From assembly GCA_020536535.1 (NCBI GenBank), contig JAHLWZ010000505.1:9451-73450 (forward strand): 64,000 nt of DNA, given 5' to 3'. This DNA comes from Pelomyxa schiedti (lineage: Eukaryota > Evosea > Pelobiontida > Pelomyxidae). Below the pieces are notes generated by a model, which did not search any database, had not been told where the DNA came from, and saw only the letters and a list, made by a program, of their open reading frames with translations. A program made the position numbers and the translations under genes. Of this stretch, positions 1-10,845 are shown in pieces. Within the stretch, counting starts at the first letter, position 1. Every line of letters starts with the position of its first letter.

Positions 1-1627
1 TTCTGGATTCCAATTGAATCAAGAGGAGTGGAAATGGGTTTCACATCGCACCCAAGGAGATATTTTACCCTCTCCACGATCAAGGCACACTGTAACATTA
101 CTTCCTGACAATAGTGAGTTCCAATTTTTTTTTTATAAGGGGGAAACATAACTTCCCATGTATTCCAGAATCATTACTGCTGATTGGCGGTGGGGATGAA
201 ATTGGAATTAGCAAAGATGATTGTTACATCCTTGATATTGGTTATTATTTTTTAAAAACCTGTGAAATTAAATAATTCTCTTTCAAGAGAGATTGGAATG
301 GAGGATCTCTGGGGCAAAAGTCACTCCTCCAACAGCTCCAACAAAACCCTGCAGGTGTTTCTTTGCTTAGTACTTACTTCCATTTTAAACTCTGCTTGTT
401 ATTCTCAAAGGAGATGGGGTCATTCGGCAACGTCAGTGCCTTTACAGTCATCTGTTGTGGTGTTTGGCGGTAACAATTCTGAGCAACTGAGTGACTTGGA
501 TGTTCTTGACATAAGTATGCAAATTTACTGATGCTATCCACCCCCTTTTGTTGAAAATGATCTTTGAGGAACAATGGAATGGAGGAGAATTCCTCCCGTG
601 GGAACGTGGCCACAGGCCAGAGCCGGTCACACGATGACACTTGTGGGGGATAATCTCTTATTTTTGTGCAGTGGAGGAGATTCTGAGATTTTTTCTGATG
701 TTGATTCAACAATCCTTCTTTTTTATTAATTTGATGATGCAGATGTTATTTCTCGATACCAGTAAGTTTGAATGGACAATCATACCTGGATCTGGTTTCC
801 GCAAATAAGAGACCCATTTGTTTTTTGACAACACAAATAGGCCCTGCAAGATGTGTCCATTCATCCGTTTTTTACAAACAGCAAGTTGTACTGTTTGGAG
901 GAACCGATGGAAACAATTTCTTCCAAGATTTATTATTTTTTGATTTATCTGGTGCGTTTCAGCCAGTGAAAACTTGTTTCTCATAATATGTTTCCGTGCA
1001 GGTCAGCAAGGAGAACTATCAGAGATGACACGGAAAGCCAGAGGACAAGCCCCCCCTACCAGAATTCCATCCACACAATATGAAACTGGTTCCGGTTCCC
1101 AAAAAACGGCAACATTGGGCACTCTCACAAACACCCCCACTAGCACACCCGCAATCAACATTACATCAGCAACAGGTTCCGTAATCACACCGGCACTCCC
1201 CATCTCTAGCAACACGACCAGTAGACTGCTATCTTCACCAACAACTACAAAGACCATCCCCATGCCTGTAAATACCGAAGCAACAAACCTACTAATTCCA
1301 CCAACTCCTGAACAGCAAGGTCATTTCCGCAGGTCCTCGAGCTCCACTGCAATCAACATCAAGGCACAACCCCAATCGCAAGCACTACCAACGGACACCT
1401 CTGCATGGCTCAGTTCACTTGGCTTTGGGTGCTACTGTGCAGCCTTTGCCAACCAGAACATTGAGCCGGACATTTTGCCCATGCTGACAGATGAACACCT
1501 TGAAAGAGTGCTTGGAATAAGCCGCGTTGGCCACAGGCTCACGCTACTAGCAGAAATCCATAAGTTGAAGTCCCTCATGAAAGAAAAACCCCTCTCTGCC
1601 CCCGCCCACAACAGCAACAAAAGCTAA
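1..1627 (+). CDS. Kelch-repeat protein with C-terminal SAM domain (5' end outside window)
   Basis: The gene enters from the left edge, so its start is missing. At least six exons can be followed. Exon pieces encode kelch blades with the usual pattern of a hydrophobic strand, a double glycine and a spaced Tyr/Trp: 'SSVVVFGGNNSE' near 448-485, 'WPQARAGHTMTLVGDN' near 605-650 and 'QQVVLFGGTDGNNFFQDL' near 880-940. Introns are short and GT..AG; one runs about 799-840 and another about 952-1001. The last exon carries a Thr/Ser/Pro-rich linker and then a SAM domain (about 1402-1590: Trp-Leu-x-x-Leu-Gly-Phe, then 'LTDEHLERVLGISRVGHRL'). Kelch propellers bind proteins and SAM domains self-associate, so a scaffold role is inferred. 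The stop is at 1625-1627, about 130 bp before the next start. Confidence 0.8.
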
Positions 1628-1758
1628 AAAAACCAAAAGATCAATTCCACGCAATTACTCACTTTCGCGCTTCCGAATAACCGTGATGAAAGTGAAGTTT
1701 GAACAACAACGAACAAAGGGGAAACTCCAAAACCCAAAGGCCCGGCGCACCTGGTCTG

Positions 1759-4700
1759 ATGGGCAACACCAACGGAGGAGGAGGAGGCAGCAGCGGGGGG
1801 TACGAGGGGGCCAGGGAGTGGGGCAAGAGGCACGGGCAGGGGCAGCAGGAGTACGGGGACGGGTCCCGCTACGAGGGTCAGTGGGCCGACGACCGGCGGC
1901 ACGGGGAGGGCCGGATGACGTGGGCGGACGGGACGGTGTACGACGGGGAGTGGCGGGACGGCGAGCGCGGGGGCGCGGGGACGGTGTACGCGAGGGACGC
2001 CCGCGGGGGCCACGTGGCCGTGGCCATCGCGACGGGTACGTGGGACGCCGGGGCCCTGGCCCAGGGGACGCTGCGGGTCACGCTGCACCCGAGCCGCGAC
2101 GCCAGGGGCGCGACGGCCGCACGCCGGCGCGTCGGCGGGGGCGAGGCCGGGGCGGCGGCGGCGAGCGGAAGCACCAATGCTGCGAAGGCGAACGGGGGCG
2201 GAAGTGGAAATGATGGGACAGTGGCGGTGGAAGAAAGTGGAAATGCCGAGGAAGGAGCGGTTGTCGTTGCTGCTGAGGAGAGTAAGAGTGGGAATGGAGC
2301 AGAGCGGGGAGCGAGTTATGGGAAGGGAGATAGCCATGTTGTTGGGCAACAGAATTCAGGAGAGAACGGGAATGATACTGCAAGCCGGGCCAAGACCGAA
2401 TCTGGTTCGCAGTACGCGGAACAAACTCCTGCCACCAGTTCTAAATCCGGGAGGCCTGGAGGAAGGGTGGATAGTGATCAGGACAACGCATCGGAGCCCG
2501 ACGGGGATTCTACCTCTGTTGTCACAGGGGTGACGTTTATGTATAAAGGAGCGTTTGTGGCTGGGAAGATGTGTGGCAAGGGATGTGCGTTGTGGAGTTG
2601 GGAAGGATTCGCGGCATTCTACAAGGGGTTTTGGAAAGATGGCCTGCGGGATGGCCGTGGACGATGCAAATACTGGTGTAACCCAGAGCTGGCTAGTTCT
2701 ATTCCATTTCGCCCGCCGCAACAGGTTGGGTCATCCTATTCGTCAGAGGAGACCGCTTCATCTGCTGTGTCACCCAGAATAACTCTGGATTGGAGGACGA
2801 AGATGTTGCCAAGACCAAATTCTCCACCTGCTGCCTGGTCTATTTGTAACCAAGGGGAGCACGCTGAAACTCCTCAAGTTGTACCTGCGAACTTCGAGCA
2901 AGCCATTGAAATGGAGCCTCTGGAAGAATTTTTTGGGATATGGGACTGTGACTCACGATTATGTGGTACCCACACCGTTAAGAAAAGCGGAGTTACTTAT
3001 GACGGACACTGGGACCAGGATAAACCATGTGGTAGTGGTATATGCAAGTGGGGTCCTTCCAACCAGTATACCGGGAAGTGGCAAGGAGGCAAGAGGTGTG
3101 GGAAAGGAATGCAAGAGTTTCCCGATGGAAGAACTTACGAAGGAATGTGGCAGGGAGATAAGTTTCACGGCAAAGGAAAATATGTGTGGCCAGTTCAGAG
3201 TAGTGACCATGCTACTGCAGATACCTTGCATCACTTCTATGATGGAGACTGGGAGGAGGGATTGAGAAACGGAATTGGAACGGAGGAATTCGCTGATGGT
3301 TCTTCCTATACGGGAATGTGGTCAAAAGATTTGAAACATGGCCACGGAGTCTATATAACTTTGACTGAAAGATACGAAGGAAGTTGGATTGATGACCAGA
3401 AAGACGGCAATGGAGTTCTTGAATCAAGAATACAAGATGGGGCTAACCGGTATGAGGGTGAATGGGTGAAAGGGGATAAAAACGGACATGGAGTGCAAGT
3501 ATCAGCAAATGGTGATGTATATAACGGAATGTGGGAGCACAACAAGAAAGCCGGCAAGGGCAAATATACTTGGGCAAATGGCGACACTTATGACGGCGAT
3601 TGGGTTGATGATGTCTGCTCTGGATATGGCATCCTAGAATCCACCCTCGGCCATACTTATACAGGAGATTGGGTTAATGGGGTGAGATGTGGAACAGGTA
3701 TCCAGAAATATGCTGATGGTACAATGTATGACGGAACTTGGACGAATGATATGCGGCATGGCAAGGGCGTGTTTAGATTCGTTTCTGGGGATAAGTATAT
3801 TGGCCACTGGGACCGTGGTGTAAAAAGTGGCAGTGGGAGGCTCATATATTGTGATGGCTCGGAATATGAAGGAGAATGGAAAAATGATAAGATGGATGGT
3901 ACTGGCGCACTAATATCCGACAATGGAGTGACGTACATTGGCCAGTGGCGGGAAGGAATGAGAATGGGAAGTGGAGTTCAGTGGTTTTCAGATCAATCTG
4001 CCTATGAGGGGGGATGGTACTTCAACAAGCGGTTTGGCAAAGGTGTGTGCAAATTCTCTGATGGAAGAATTTATACGGGAGACTGGGAGAATGACAAAAT
4101 GCATGGTGAAGGGAAAATAGAATGGCCAGATGGATCAAACTATTCTGGACAGTGCTTCCAGAATGTAATGAGTGGACAAGGATCTTTCACGTTCGCTAAT
4201 GGGGATGTTTACAATGGCTCATGGTGTAATGGAGCAATGCATGGGCAAGGCATTTTGACTCTTCCAAACGGAGAGTGGTATTCTGGTGGATGGGATGGAA
4301 ATTCGAGAAGTGGCCTAGGCAGTTATTGTAAGAAAAGTGTTCTGCGTACAAATGGAGAAGGCTTTTTCACATGGCAAAGTGATAACTTGTTCACAGTCTA
4401 TACAGGCGAATTTGCCCATAACAAACACCATGGCTGTGGTACCCTGTCTTGGTCAAATGGCACTGTGCTATTTCAAGGAATCTGGGAAGCTGACATACCA
4501 CTGTGCGGAATTTACAAAGGAATACTGAACAACGCCAAACCCTTGTTGCAAACGGTTAATGCAGGTCGCACTCTGTTTTGTGAAACTCCGTCATCCCTTA
4601 CAACAAATGCTACTTTGGAACAAATTTCGCCCAGCGATCGAAGGTTTGCAGAAATTAAAATCTACTCACACAAATAATCTCTTAAACTAATGAATATACT

Positions 4701-5322
4701 TTACTTTCTAATATTTCACCCAGAATTTTGTTCTTTTTCCTTTATTAACAGGTATTCCGATTTTGAAGAAACCTATTTCCAGCGATCCTTCAATCCCCAA
4801 AAAGAGGCACTGCATCATTTCACCTTGACTGACTTGTTTTCTGTAAGCAACCCAGGACTGGAATCCGGACACCGCCAACTACGAAGGGCGTTAGACACTT
4901 TGATGGGGGGTAGTCTACAATTCCCCGTTTTTTGCAAAGTTACAAAAGAGCAAGCCCAAACTATCTGTGACAAAGGTCTACCTTTTCCGAATAAATGCAA
5001 TTTACAAGAAAGTGACACTTCACCTTTGCTGGTCTCGGAATGTGTGTAGTTCACAAACCAACTACCTTTTCTAAAATACTGAAAAAGACATTGATGCAAG
5101 CATGGCTGAAAACTGGGAACCAGCAAGTGGCACTACTGAATTGGTGTTCGTAATGCTGAATTTTACCACAGCACAGTGCTTTCAGGTCAACAGTGATCAC
5201 CTGGTGGAAGTTTACAAAAGACCAGGATTTTTATCTCACCACAATACACGCCACACATGTTGGTTCCCTTTTCAGGAGGAACAATGTGTACCAGCATTTG
5301 TTTTTCTAGTGAGTGTACAATA
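1759..5322 (+). CDS. MORN-repeat protein with a degenerate PARP-like C-terminal domain
   Basis: Start chosen at the first in-frame ATG (1759), giving 'MGNTNGGGG'; upstream codons in this frame are not ATG. One long exon (1759 to about 4642) holds more than 20 MORN repeats of the form Y-x-G-x-W-x-x-G-x-x-x-G-x-G, split by an acidic low-complexity insert (about residues 150-270). MORN arrays bind membranes and scaffold protein complexes. A donor near 4642 and an acceptor at 4751 join the array in frame to 'YSDFEETYFQRSF'. After it come 'LTDLFSVSNPGLESGHRQLR', 'FPVFCKVTKEQAQTICDKG' and, past a second intron (about 5042-5123), an ending 'FQEEQCVPAFVFLV'. This order resembles a PARP/ART catalytic fold (N-P-x-L segment, HGT region, terminal D/E-x-Q-x-x-P-x-Y strand), but the HGT motif reads CKVT. 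Activity is therefore doubtful. If the last join is wrong, the gene may simply end at 4677 (TAA). Confidence 0.75.
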
Positions 5323-5355
5323 GGATTATTTTATACAGAATTTTTGGGTTTTTTC

Positions 5356-6535
5356 CTATTCGTCACTGAAACTATCAAAATCCTCATCAAGTTCGTGTGC
5401 TAGTTCTTCAATACTCTCCTCCAGGGATGGTTCTGGTTGTGGGGCAGCCTGATCTACTGGATTCTCGTTTTCAGTATTTACATTCTCCACTGGAAATTGC
5501 TCATTTGTTTGTGTAAGCTGGTGGGAACTAGTTGCCGTAGATAGGAGAGTATTTTCATTTGTGCATGGTGCTGATGAGTGTGGAGTCAAGTCATGGTTTG
5601 GTGGAGTTGTGTCGTGTTGATGTGATGCCGCCATTTTCTTAATGGAATGCCGTGTGAAATCCACTGTGCCAATCTGCTCCAGTTCTTCAGCTGTTGGACT
5701 ACGGTATAACTATACGGGAAATGTTATCCTAACAGTAAGTTCGTTTGGTATGTGGAAAAACCTCAATCTCGCGACACAAATCACGTATGACTTGTTTCAT
5801 CTTGCCACATTCTAATTGCGGGTGTACCAGCATGGCTTCATTGAAGAATACTAACAAGTCTGAGTGCTTGAAGATGTGATTATCTACAATATTTTTGGCC
5901 AAGAATTTTTTGAATTGGAAGTATTCCATTTCTTCTGGAAAAGATGAGCCGGAAAAAAGGAAATATGTGGACCATACCCGTTTTCATGGGAGGACCATGT
6001 TCAGTCTGTGCTCTCTGTGCACTTGTCATACCTAGTGGAAAGGTGAGATTGGTAGTTAAGATATTTTACTACTGGGGTAAAGTTCATGGGTGTAACTACA
6101 ACCAAACATTATGCTACACAATATTAACTAGTAAATCAAAAAATTTTCCAGGCATCACTCACTGACATGTTGATTTCCAGTCACCCTCGTGTCTCTTGCC
6201 ATGGTTCTATTTCCATTTCTATCCACACCTGCACCCACAATCCCGCGCGGCTGCTGCCTCTGCCTCTGCAGCACCTGGCGGCTGCGCATTTGCCTCTCCC
6301 TTTGCTTCTTCTCCTCCAAGCACGCCTGGATCTGCTGCTCGGTCCTGAGGACGTACGTAGGGTACAAGACCGGGTCCCAGGGGTTTTTCCGCCGCTGCGA
6401 GACCGACGTCGAGTCCTCCTCGATTCGGCGGCGCATCCGGTCCCAATTGGCCTCATGCTCCCCTGTCCTCGCTACCATTTCCTCGTGTTGCAGTCTGGCC
6501 TTGAGCCCAGCGCCGCTGTTCCTCGCCGACTTCAT
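5356..6535 (-). CDS. Hypothetical protein, Arg/Gln-rich N-terminus and acidic C-terminus
   Basis: ATG at 6533-6535 on the minus strand. Exon 1 (6535 to about 6160) is basic and helical, with 'RRKNPWDPVLYPTYVLRTE' followed by a Gln/Arg-rich helix. An intron ends at a TTTCCACTAG acceptor. A short exon follows ('MTSAQRAQTEHGPPMK'), then an exon from about 5940 that encodes a compact helical stretch ('YFQFKKFLAKNIVDNHIFKH', 'VHPQLECGKMKQVIRDLCRE'). The last exon begins about 5702 with 'SPTAEELEQIGTVDFTRHS' and ends with an acidic tail, 'ELDEDFDSFSDE', and a stop at 5356. I do not recognise the family; the middle block looks like a small folded helical domain. The gene is divergent from the next one, with only 70 bp between the two ATGs, so a shared promoter is likely. 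Confidence 0.6.
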
Positions 6536-6605
6536 TTTTATTCAAAACCGGAAGCCGAGTCTCTTCCCCTAAACTTCGTAGCTTTTTTTTTTGGCTCACT
6601 ACGGA

Positions 6606-8309
6606 ATGGGAGGCGCAGTGGGGAAAACGGCGACCGTTGCAGATAGCATCGTAGACTCGGTACTGGTGCCCGGGGTGAGCGCCACGTACGAGTACGCGTC
6701 GTCGCTGGCCGAGGCCTACAGGCGCGCTGTGGCGCCCAGGAACGAGTTCAGGCACCGGGCGAGCAGCCGCATGGTGGCGCTGGCCTGCGCCTCGCACCCG
6801 CGGCTGGGGGCCGCGAGCCCCGCGCGGTGCGCCGTGGACCTGCGGACGCTCGCGCTCATCTGGCGCTACCTCCTGCTGCTGCCGCGGCCGGCGCACGCGT
6901 GGCCGCGGTCGGCGGTCGCGGTCGCCGACGCTGTTCCGACGCCCCGCTGCACGGCGGCGGGCGTGGCCGACGCCCGCGACCCCGACGTCCTGCGCCTCAG
7001 CGCGTCGCTGCTGCTCTCGGTCCCCAAGGACGCGGTGCCCCCGGGCGCCCACGCCTCCTGCGCCTGCCTCTGCGTCACCGGCCCCGAGGCCTCCCGCCGC
7101 CGCGCCCTCGCCTGCGTCCTCCGCTGCTACCGCGCCCCCGGCTCCTACGACCTCTACCTCAAGGTCTGGTCCCAGGCCCCCACACCGCAGCAAACTCCCA
7201 AACCCCCCTCGTTATCTTCGTCTCCATCACCATCACCCTCATCATCATCATCAGAGCTACTACTAGTGCTACCACCACCGCAACCACCACCACCTCCTCC
7301 CACTGAAGTCCTCTCTGCGTATCTCGGCACACTCGCGCACGTGGCGATGTACAGCTCGGTTGGGTACGAGGCTATCACGTGGCACGAGGACACCGACGCC
7401 CTTGTGGCCCTGGCCCCTCGCTGCGACAAAATCCACGTCGGGGCGGTCGACACGGCCGTTCTCGGAATCTCGCAGGCGTGCGTGTGCCCAGACCCCAGGT
7501 TCTCTTGCAGGTGGGTGGACAGTGCTGCCGTCGGGCACGTCGGCCGCAGGCTTATATTGGTGGCGGTGGTCATGTACAACTTATGGGGTGGCGAGGACGA
7601 CGTGCGCAGGCAGACATTTAGCGACTCCGCCATGGGCCAGTGCGTAATTGTTTTCGACCTGAGGAAAATGTGCCTGGTGAATGACACTTCCGCAACTGCC
7701 TCCGCCTCTGATGACGTCACGTCCAAGTCCGATGCAACTGCAAGTACTGACAGCAGCGGCGACCCCGTCTCTATGTGTAAGGTCCTGCCTGGGACCGGGG
7801 CGGTACACGAGTTCAATTCACTAGTTATTGGCGAGTCTCTGCAAGTGATATCTTACTTGAGGGGCAAAGTCACGGTCAATGACGTTTTGGGCCCAACACT
7901 CTCTCGTCTAAGGGAAATTTCGCTGCCATCCACCTACATGCAGGACTTTTTCACGGCACCGGAATTCCCGAACAGCTTCCTTTTCATTGTCAACGACTAC
8001 ATCAATGTCACTGTGACAGTCTTTCCGCTGGAACCTTCCGACGCCTCGTCGGATGACGAAGTACAACTCGAAGCAAATACCAACAAATGGCCAACTTCTT
8101 CCCCACGACCCGGACCCCTCAGGATCGCTGTGCCGATTGAGAGCAAACACCGCGCGTACGGGCCGGACCTGGCCCTCGTTTTGAGTTCAGGAACACGAAC
8201 CCACTTGTGGGACCTCTCTGCGGCCGAGACTGAAATCATCAACCACGGAATTTGGGCTCTTGTGAGCTGTTATGCAAGAAGAAATCGTCACCCTAGTTGT
8301 ATGTCTTGA
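6606..8309 (+). CDS. Uncharacterised GC-rich single-exon protein
   Basis: First in-frame ATG at 6606; the single open frame of about 567 codons ends at TGA 8307-8309. The first 190 codons are extremely GC-rich and alanine/arginine-rich ('RMVALACASHPRLGAASPAR'). A Ser/Pro linker follows (about 7190-7300), then a calmer region with beta-strand-like blocks ('RRLILVAVVMYNLW', 'CVIVFDLRKMCLVN', 'EFNSLVIGESLQVISYLRG', 'FPNSFLFIVNDYINVTVTVF'). The alternation of short hydrophobic strands suggests a beta-propeller-like fold, but no clear repeat can be shown by eye. No known family is recognised. The style may belong to a lineage-specific paralog family, which is inference only. Confidence 0.7.
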   Translation: MGGAVGKTATVADSIVDSVLVPGVSATYEYASSLAEAYRRAVAPRNEFRHRASSRMVALACASHPRLGAASPARCAVDLRTLALIWRYLLLLPRPAHAWPRSAVAVADAVPTPRCTAAGVADARDPDVLRLSASLLLSVPKDAVPPGAHASCACLCVTGPEASRRRALACVLRCYRAPGSYDLYLKVWSQAPTPQQTPKPPSLSSSPSPSPSSSSSELLLVLPPPQPPPPPPTEVLSAYLGTLAHVAMYSSVGYEAITWHEDTDALVALAPRCDKIHVGAVDTAVLGISQACVCPDPRFSCRWVDSAAVGHVGRRLILVAVVMYNLWGGEDDVRRQTFSDSAMGQCVIVFDLRKMCLVNDTSATASASDDVTSKSDATASTDSSGDPVSMCKVLPGTGAVHEFNSLVIGESLQVISYLRGKVTVNDVLGPTLSRLREISLPSTYMQDFFTAPEFPNSFLFIVNDYINVTVTVFPLEPSDASSDDEVQLEANTNKWPTSSPRPGPLRIAVPIESKHRAYGPDLALVLSSGTRTHLWDLSAAETEIINHGIWALVSCYARRNRHPSCMS

Positions 8310-8394
8310 AAGAAGCGAAAGCAAAGAATATGATGGGGGACAAATTCACAACAAAAAGTGGGTTTATTTTATATTTGTTCATAGGAGTGGGAAC

Positions 8395-10023
8395 CTAATA
8401 GCTTGTGCAGACAGCCAACATCACAGCAACACCATTTTCAGACAGATTACAGTTGTAGGGATTGTTGTACCCCTCTTCATTGTTTATGTAGCGGGCAATG
8501 ACAGCACTGCTGGCATTGGCATTTTCAATTGTATCAAAGTAGGAAAAAGAGACAACAAAACCTTTCAAAAAAGTTAGTTTAAATTGGTCTATTTCCGTAA
8601 AGTACCAGGAAAGGTTTTGCATCGGAAATCGATGAAGCCAGTAAGTCTCTTCATAAGAGGCAAGAAATGTTGGGTTAAATCCTCCATTTCTAGCCAGGTT
8701 AATGTGGTACTGAAAAGTCTTATGACAACTTTGCTTTCTGGGAAAAAGTTTTAATGTGGAAAATAAAGATAGGAAAAAATTACGGGCTGCAAAAGTCGTG
8801 TCCGGTACTATCTTCTTTCCTGTGTCAGCACTTTCCATAAGCTTCCACCAAGCTTGGTCCGGTTGTGGTGTTGCTTCAGTGTGAAGTACAGCGTTCACAA
8901 TGTCTGTCAACGATCAGTCAGTACAAAGCTGCAGAAAGGTAAAAACCTTTCTTTTTTTGCTTTTCTCTGGCGTAGATTATAAATGGTGGTGAGGTCAAAG
9001 CTTGGGTATGGGGGAGCTCGTCTATTACAAGAATAACACGGCTTTTGAGGTGGTCTCTGTAGTAGGTTAGAGACTTGTTACATGTTTAGAACACAACCTG
9101 GAAGATGAACAATTAGTCTTACAGGTGTCGAAAGTGAACTTTAAAAATCCTTCTGAAGTTCTCGTGGGACCAAATATTTCCCTTGAACTGATTCCAATTT
9201 CGACAACTCTCTTACCAGCCGAGCAGTGGCACGATGGAAGATCTGTAGGCATGAATATAATGCAGTGATACAAACTTAAGTACCAACAGTAGGATCATCC
9301 TCCTTTCGGGTTTTGGCGCTCAACCCAGCTCTCATAATTTCGTCCTCGGTATATCTTTTTGCCCACTCGGGATGAATTGTGATATACATCTGAAAGACCC
9401 GAAATTTGAAAACCTAATGAACCGCAATATGAGAGCAAAGCGATACAATACGTTACCTTACTTTGGAAGTTGACAAAGTCACTGTGGGTGGTGAAGGAGC
9501 AATGCAGCATGGTTGACTCAGAATCAAGCTTCTGAGAACATCTGGGTTTTCACGACTTTCAGAGGAAGTTGTACTTGTGGAAACTGCAGTGGAAGGAGAT
9601 TTGTTTTGCTGTTGTGGTTGCGTTGGGGGTTGTTGGGATGGTGTGGATTGCGATGGTTGTTGAGACTGCAAGTGGAGTTGCAAGTGCTGTTGCAGTATTT
9701 GAAGTTGGTGTTGTTGAGACTGTGAGGTGGGTTGCTGGTGTTGTAACTGTTGAAGCAGTTGGAACTGTTGCTCTGTAAGTACACACTGGGATGAGAGAGC
9801 CGAAGGAGGAGGAGGTTGTGTTTGTGGCATAGATGCGTCAGACTCGTTCTGGGGTGGTGAATATGAAACCATCCTTGTGTGTCTCCGTTTACTGGGTGGT
9901 GTGCCCTAATTGATATTAATAAGAGGTGATCATTTGTCAAAAAAAAAAAAAAAAAAATTCCTAGCAGTAACATGTTATTCGTAGGTACTTGAAAGAAAGC
10001 TGAGGTATCATTTCGGTTCCCAT
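8395..10023 (-). CDS. Hypothetical Gln-rich protein
   Basis: The likely start is ATG 10021-10023 ('MGTEMIPQLSFQ'), just after a T-rich acceptor. This exon joins across an intron to 'GTPPSKRRHTRMVSYSPPQ' and a Gln/Pro-rich exon (about 9910-9460). A small exon follows, 'MYITIHPEWAKRYTEDEIMR' (about 9395-9300), then 'IFHRATARLVRELSKLES' (about 9240-9150). The last exon (about 8900-8395) is the most protein-like: 'DQAWWKLMESADTGKKIVPD', 'FLASYEETYWLHRFPMQNLS' and 'NNEEGYNNPYNCNLSENG'. The join near 9150-8920 is not resolved, so two genes are possible. No family is recognised. Basic and Q-rich composition hints at a nuclear protein, which is inference. Confidence 0.45.
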
Positions 10024-10845
10024 TACCTGCGGAAAAAAAAAAATCAGCACACTTTCCACAACACTTATCTCGAACGTGAGTAATGAAATAAATGCGAGAT
10101 ACGTCGGTTACGACACCGTTTATTTTTTTTTTTTCGGCGGAAAACGGCGCGCGACCGACGCCTGTGGGGGAACAAAACAAAAACACACCTTGAAGCGGGA
10201 AATCCATTTGTGCGGAACCACTTTGAAATCAGTTGATGTGCACCACCTAATTCCTTGCACTATACCCCACGTTGGTCTAACTTTTGGCTTTTTTTCGGTT
10301 CAAAAAAACTCGGTTACAAGCTTGTGATGAGAATTCAGGCCGGCGGGCTGTTAAAAAAAGACGTTGTGGGGAGCTTTGCGCACAGTGTTCAAGAAGAGGA
10401 AAAAAAAACCTGTCCCGCGCCTCACAGGTGTGGCACGACGGGATTGATTCTAAATGAGGAGCCAGCAACAACTATCTCATTCAGCTCTCACGTTACACAC
10501 GAAGTACCCCATCCTGGCCCTCCCTGATTGCAGCACCCTCTTTCCTCTCTCGACACAATCTCCCTCGTCTCAAACTTTCCCACGATAGTTTCTTTGTCAA
10601 CACATGCCCTTCCCCATCAGTCTTTGTCACTCACACTGTGACACTCCCTCCCCTCTGTTATCCTCTGACCCGGATCTGTTGAATTGTTCCCGTTCGAAGA
10701 ACCGCGAACTCGGCCCCTCGATCGCGATTCGTGGGGAAAGATGGGGACTGAAAAGAACCCCTAACGACAAGATCCAGGTGCCAAAAAAATCAAAATAAAG
10801 CAAAAACCTGACAAACGCTGGGTTGTTGGTGAGGTGTGACCGTAG
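10024..10845. other. Intergenic region between divergent genes
   Basis: About 820 bp between the Q-rich minus-strand gene and the GTPase-RING gene. It holds several homopolymer A and T runs (for example around 9937-9957, 10123-10134 and 10399-10409) and a C/T-rich stretch (about 10520-10660). No convincing exon, tRNA or repeat was seen. It probably contains the promoters and 5' leaders of both genes. Confidence 0.5.

Noticed and set aside
1683-2213. Alternative-frame open reading frame of 176 codons over the MORN start
   Set aside because: It begins at a non-ATG codon and is Arg/Gly-rich noise from the GC-rich 5' end of the MORN gene.
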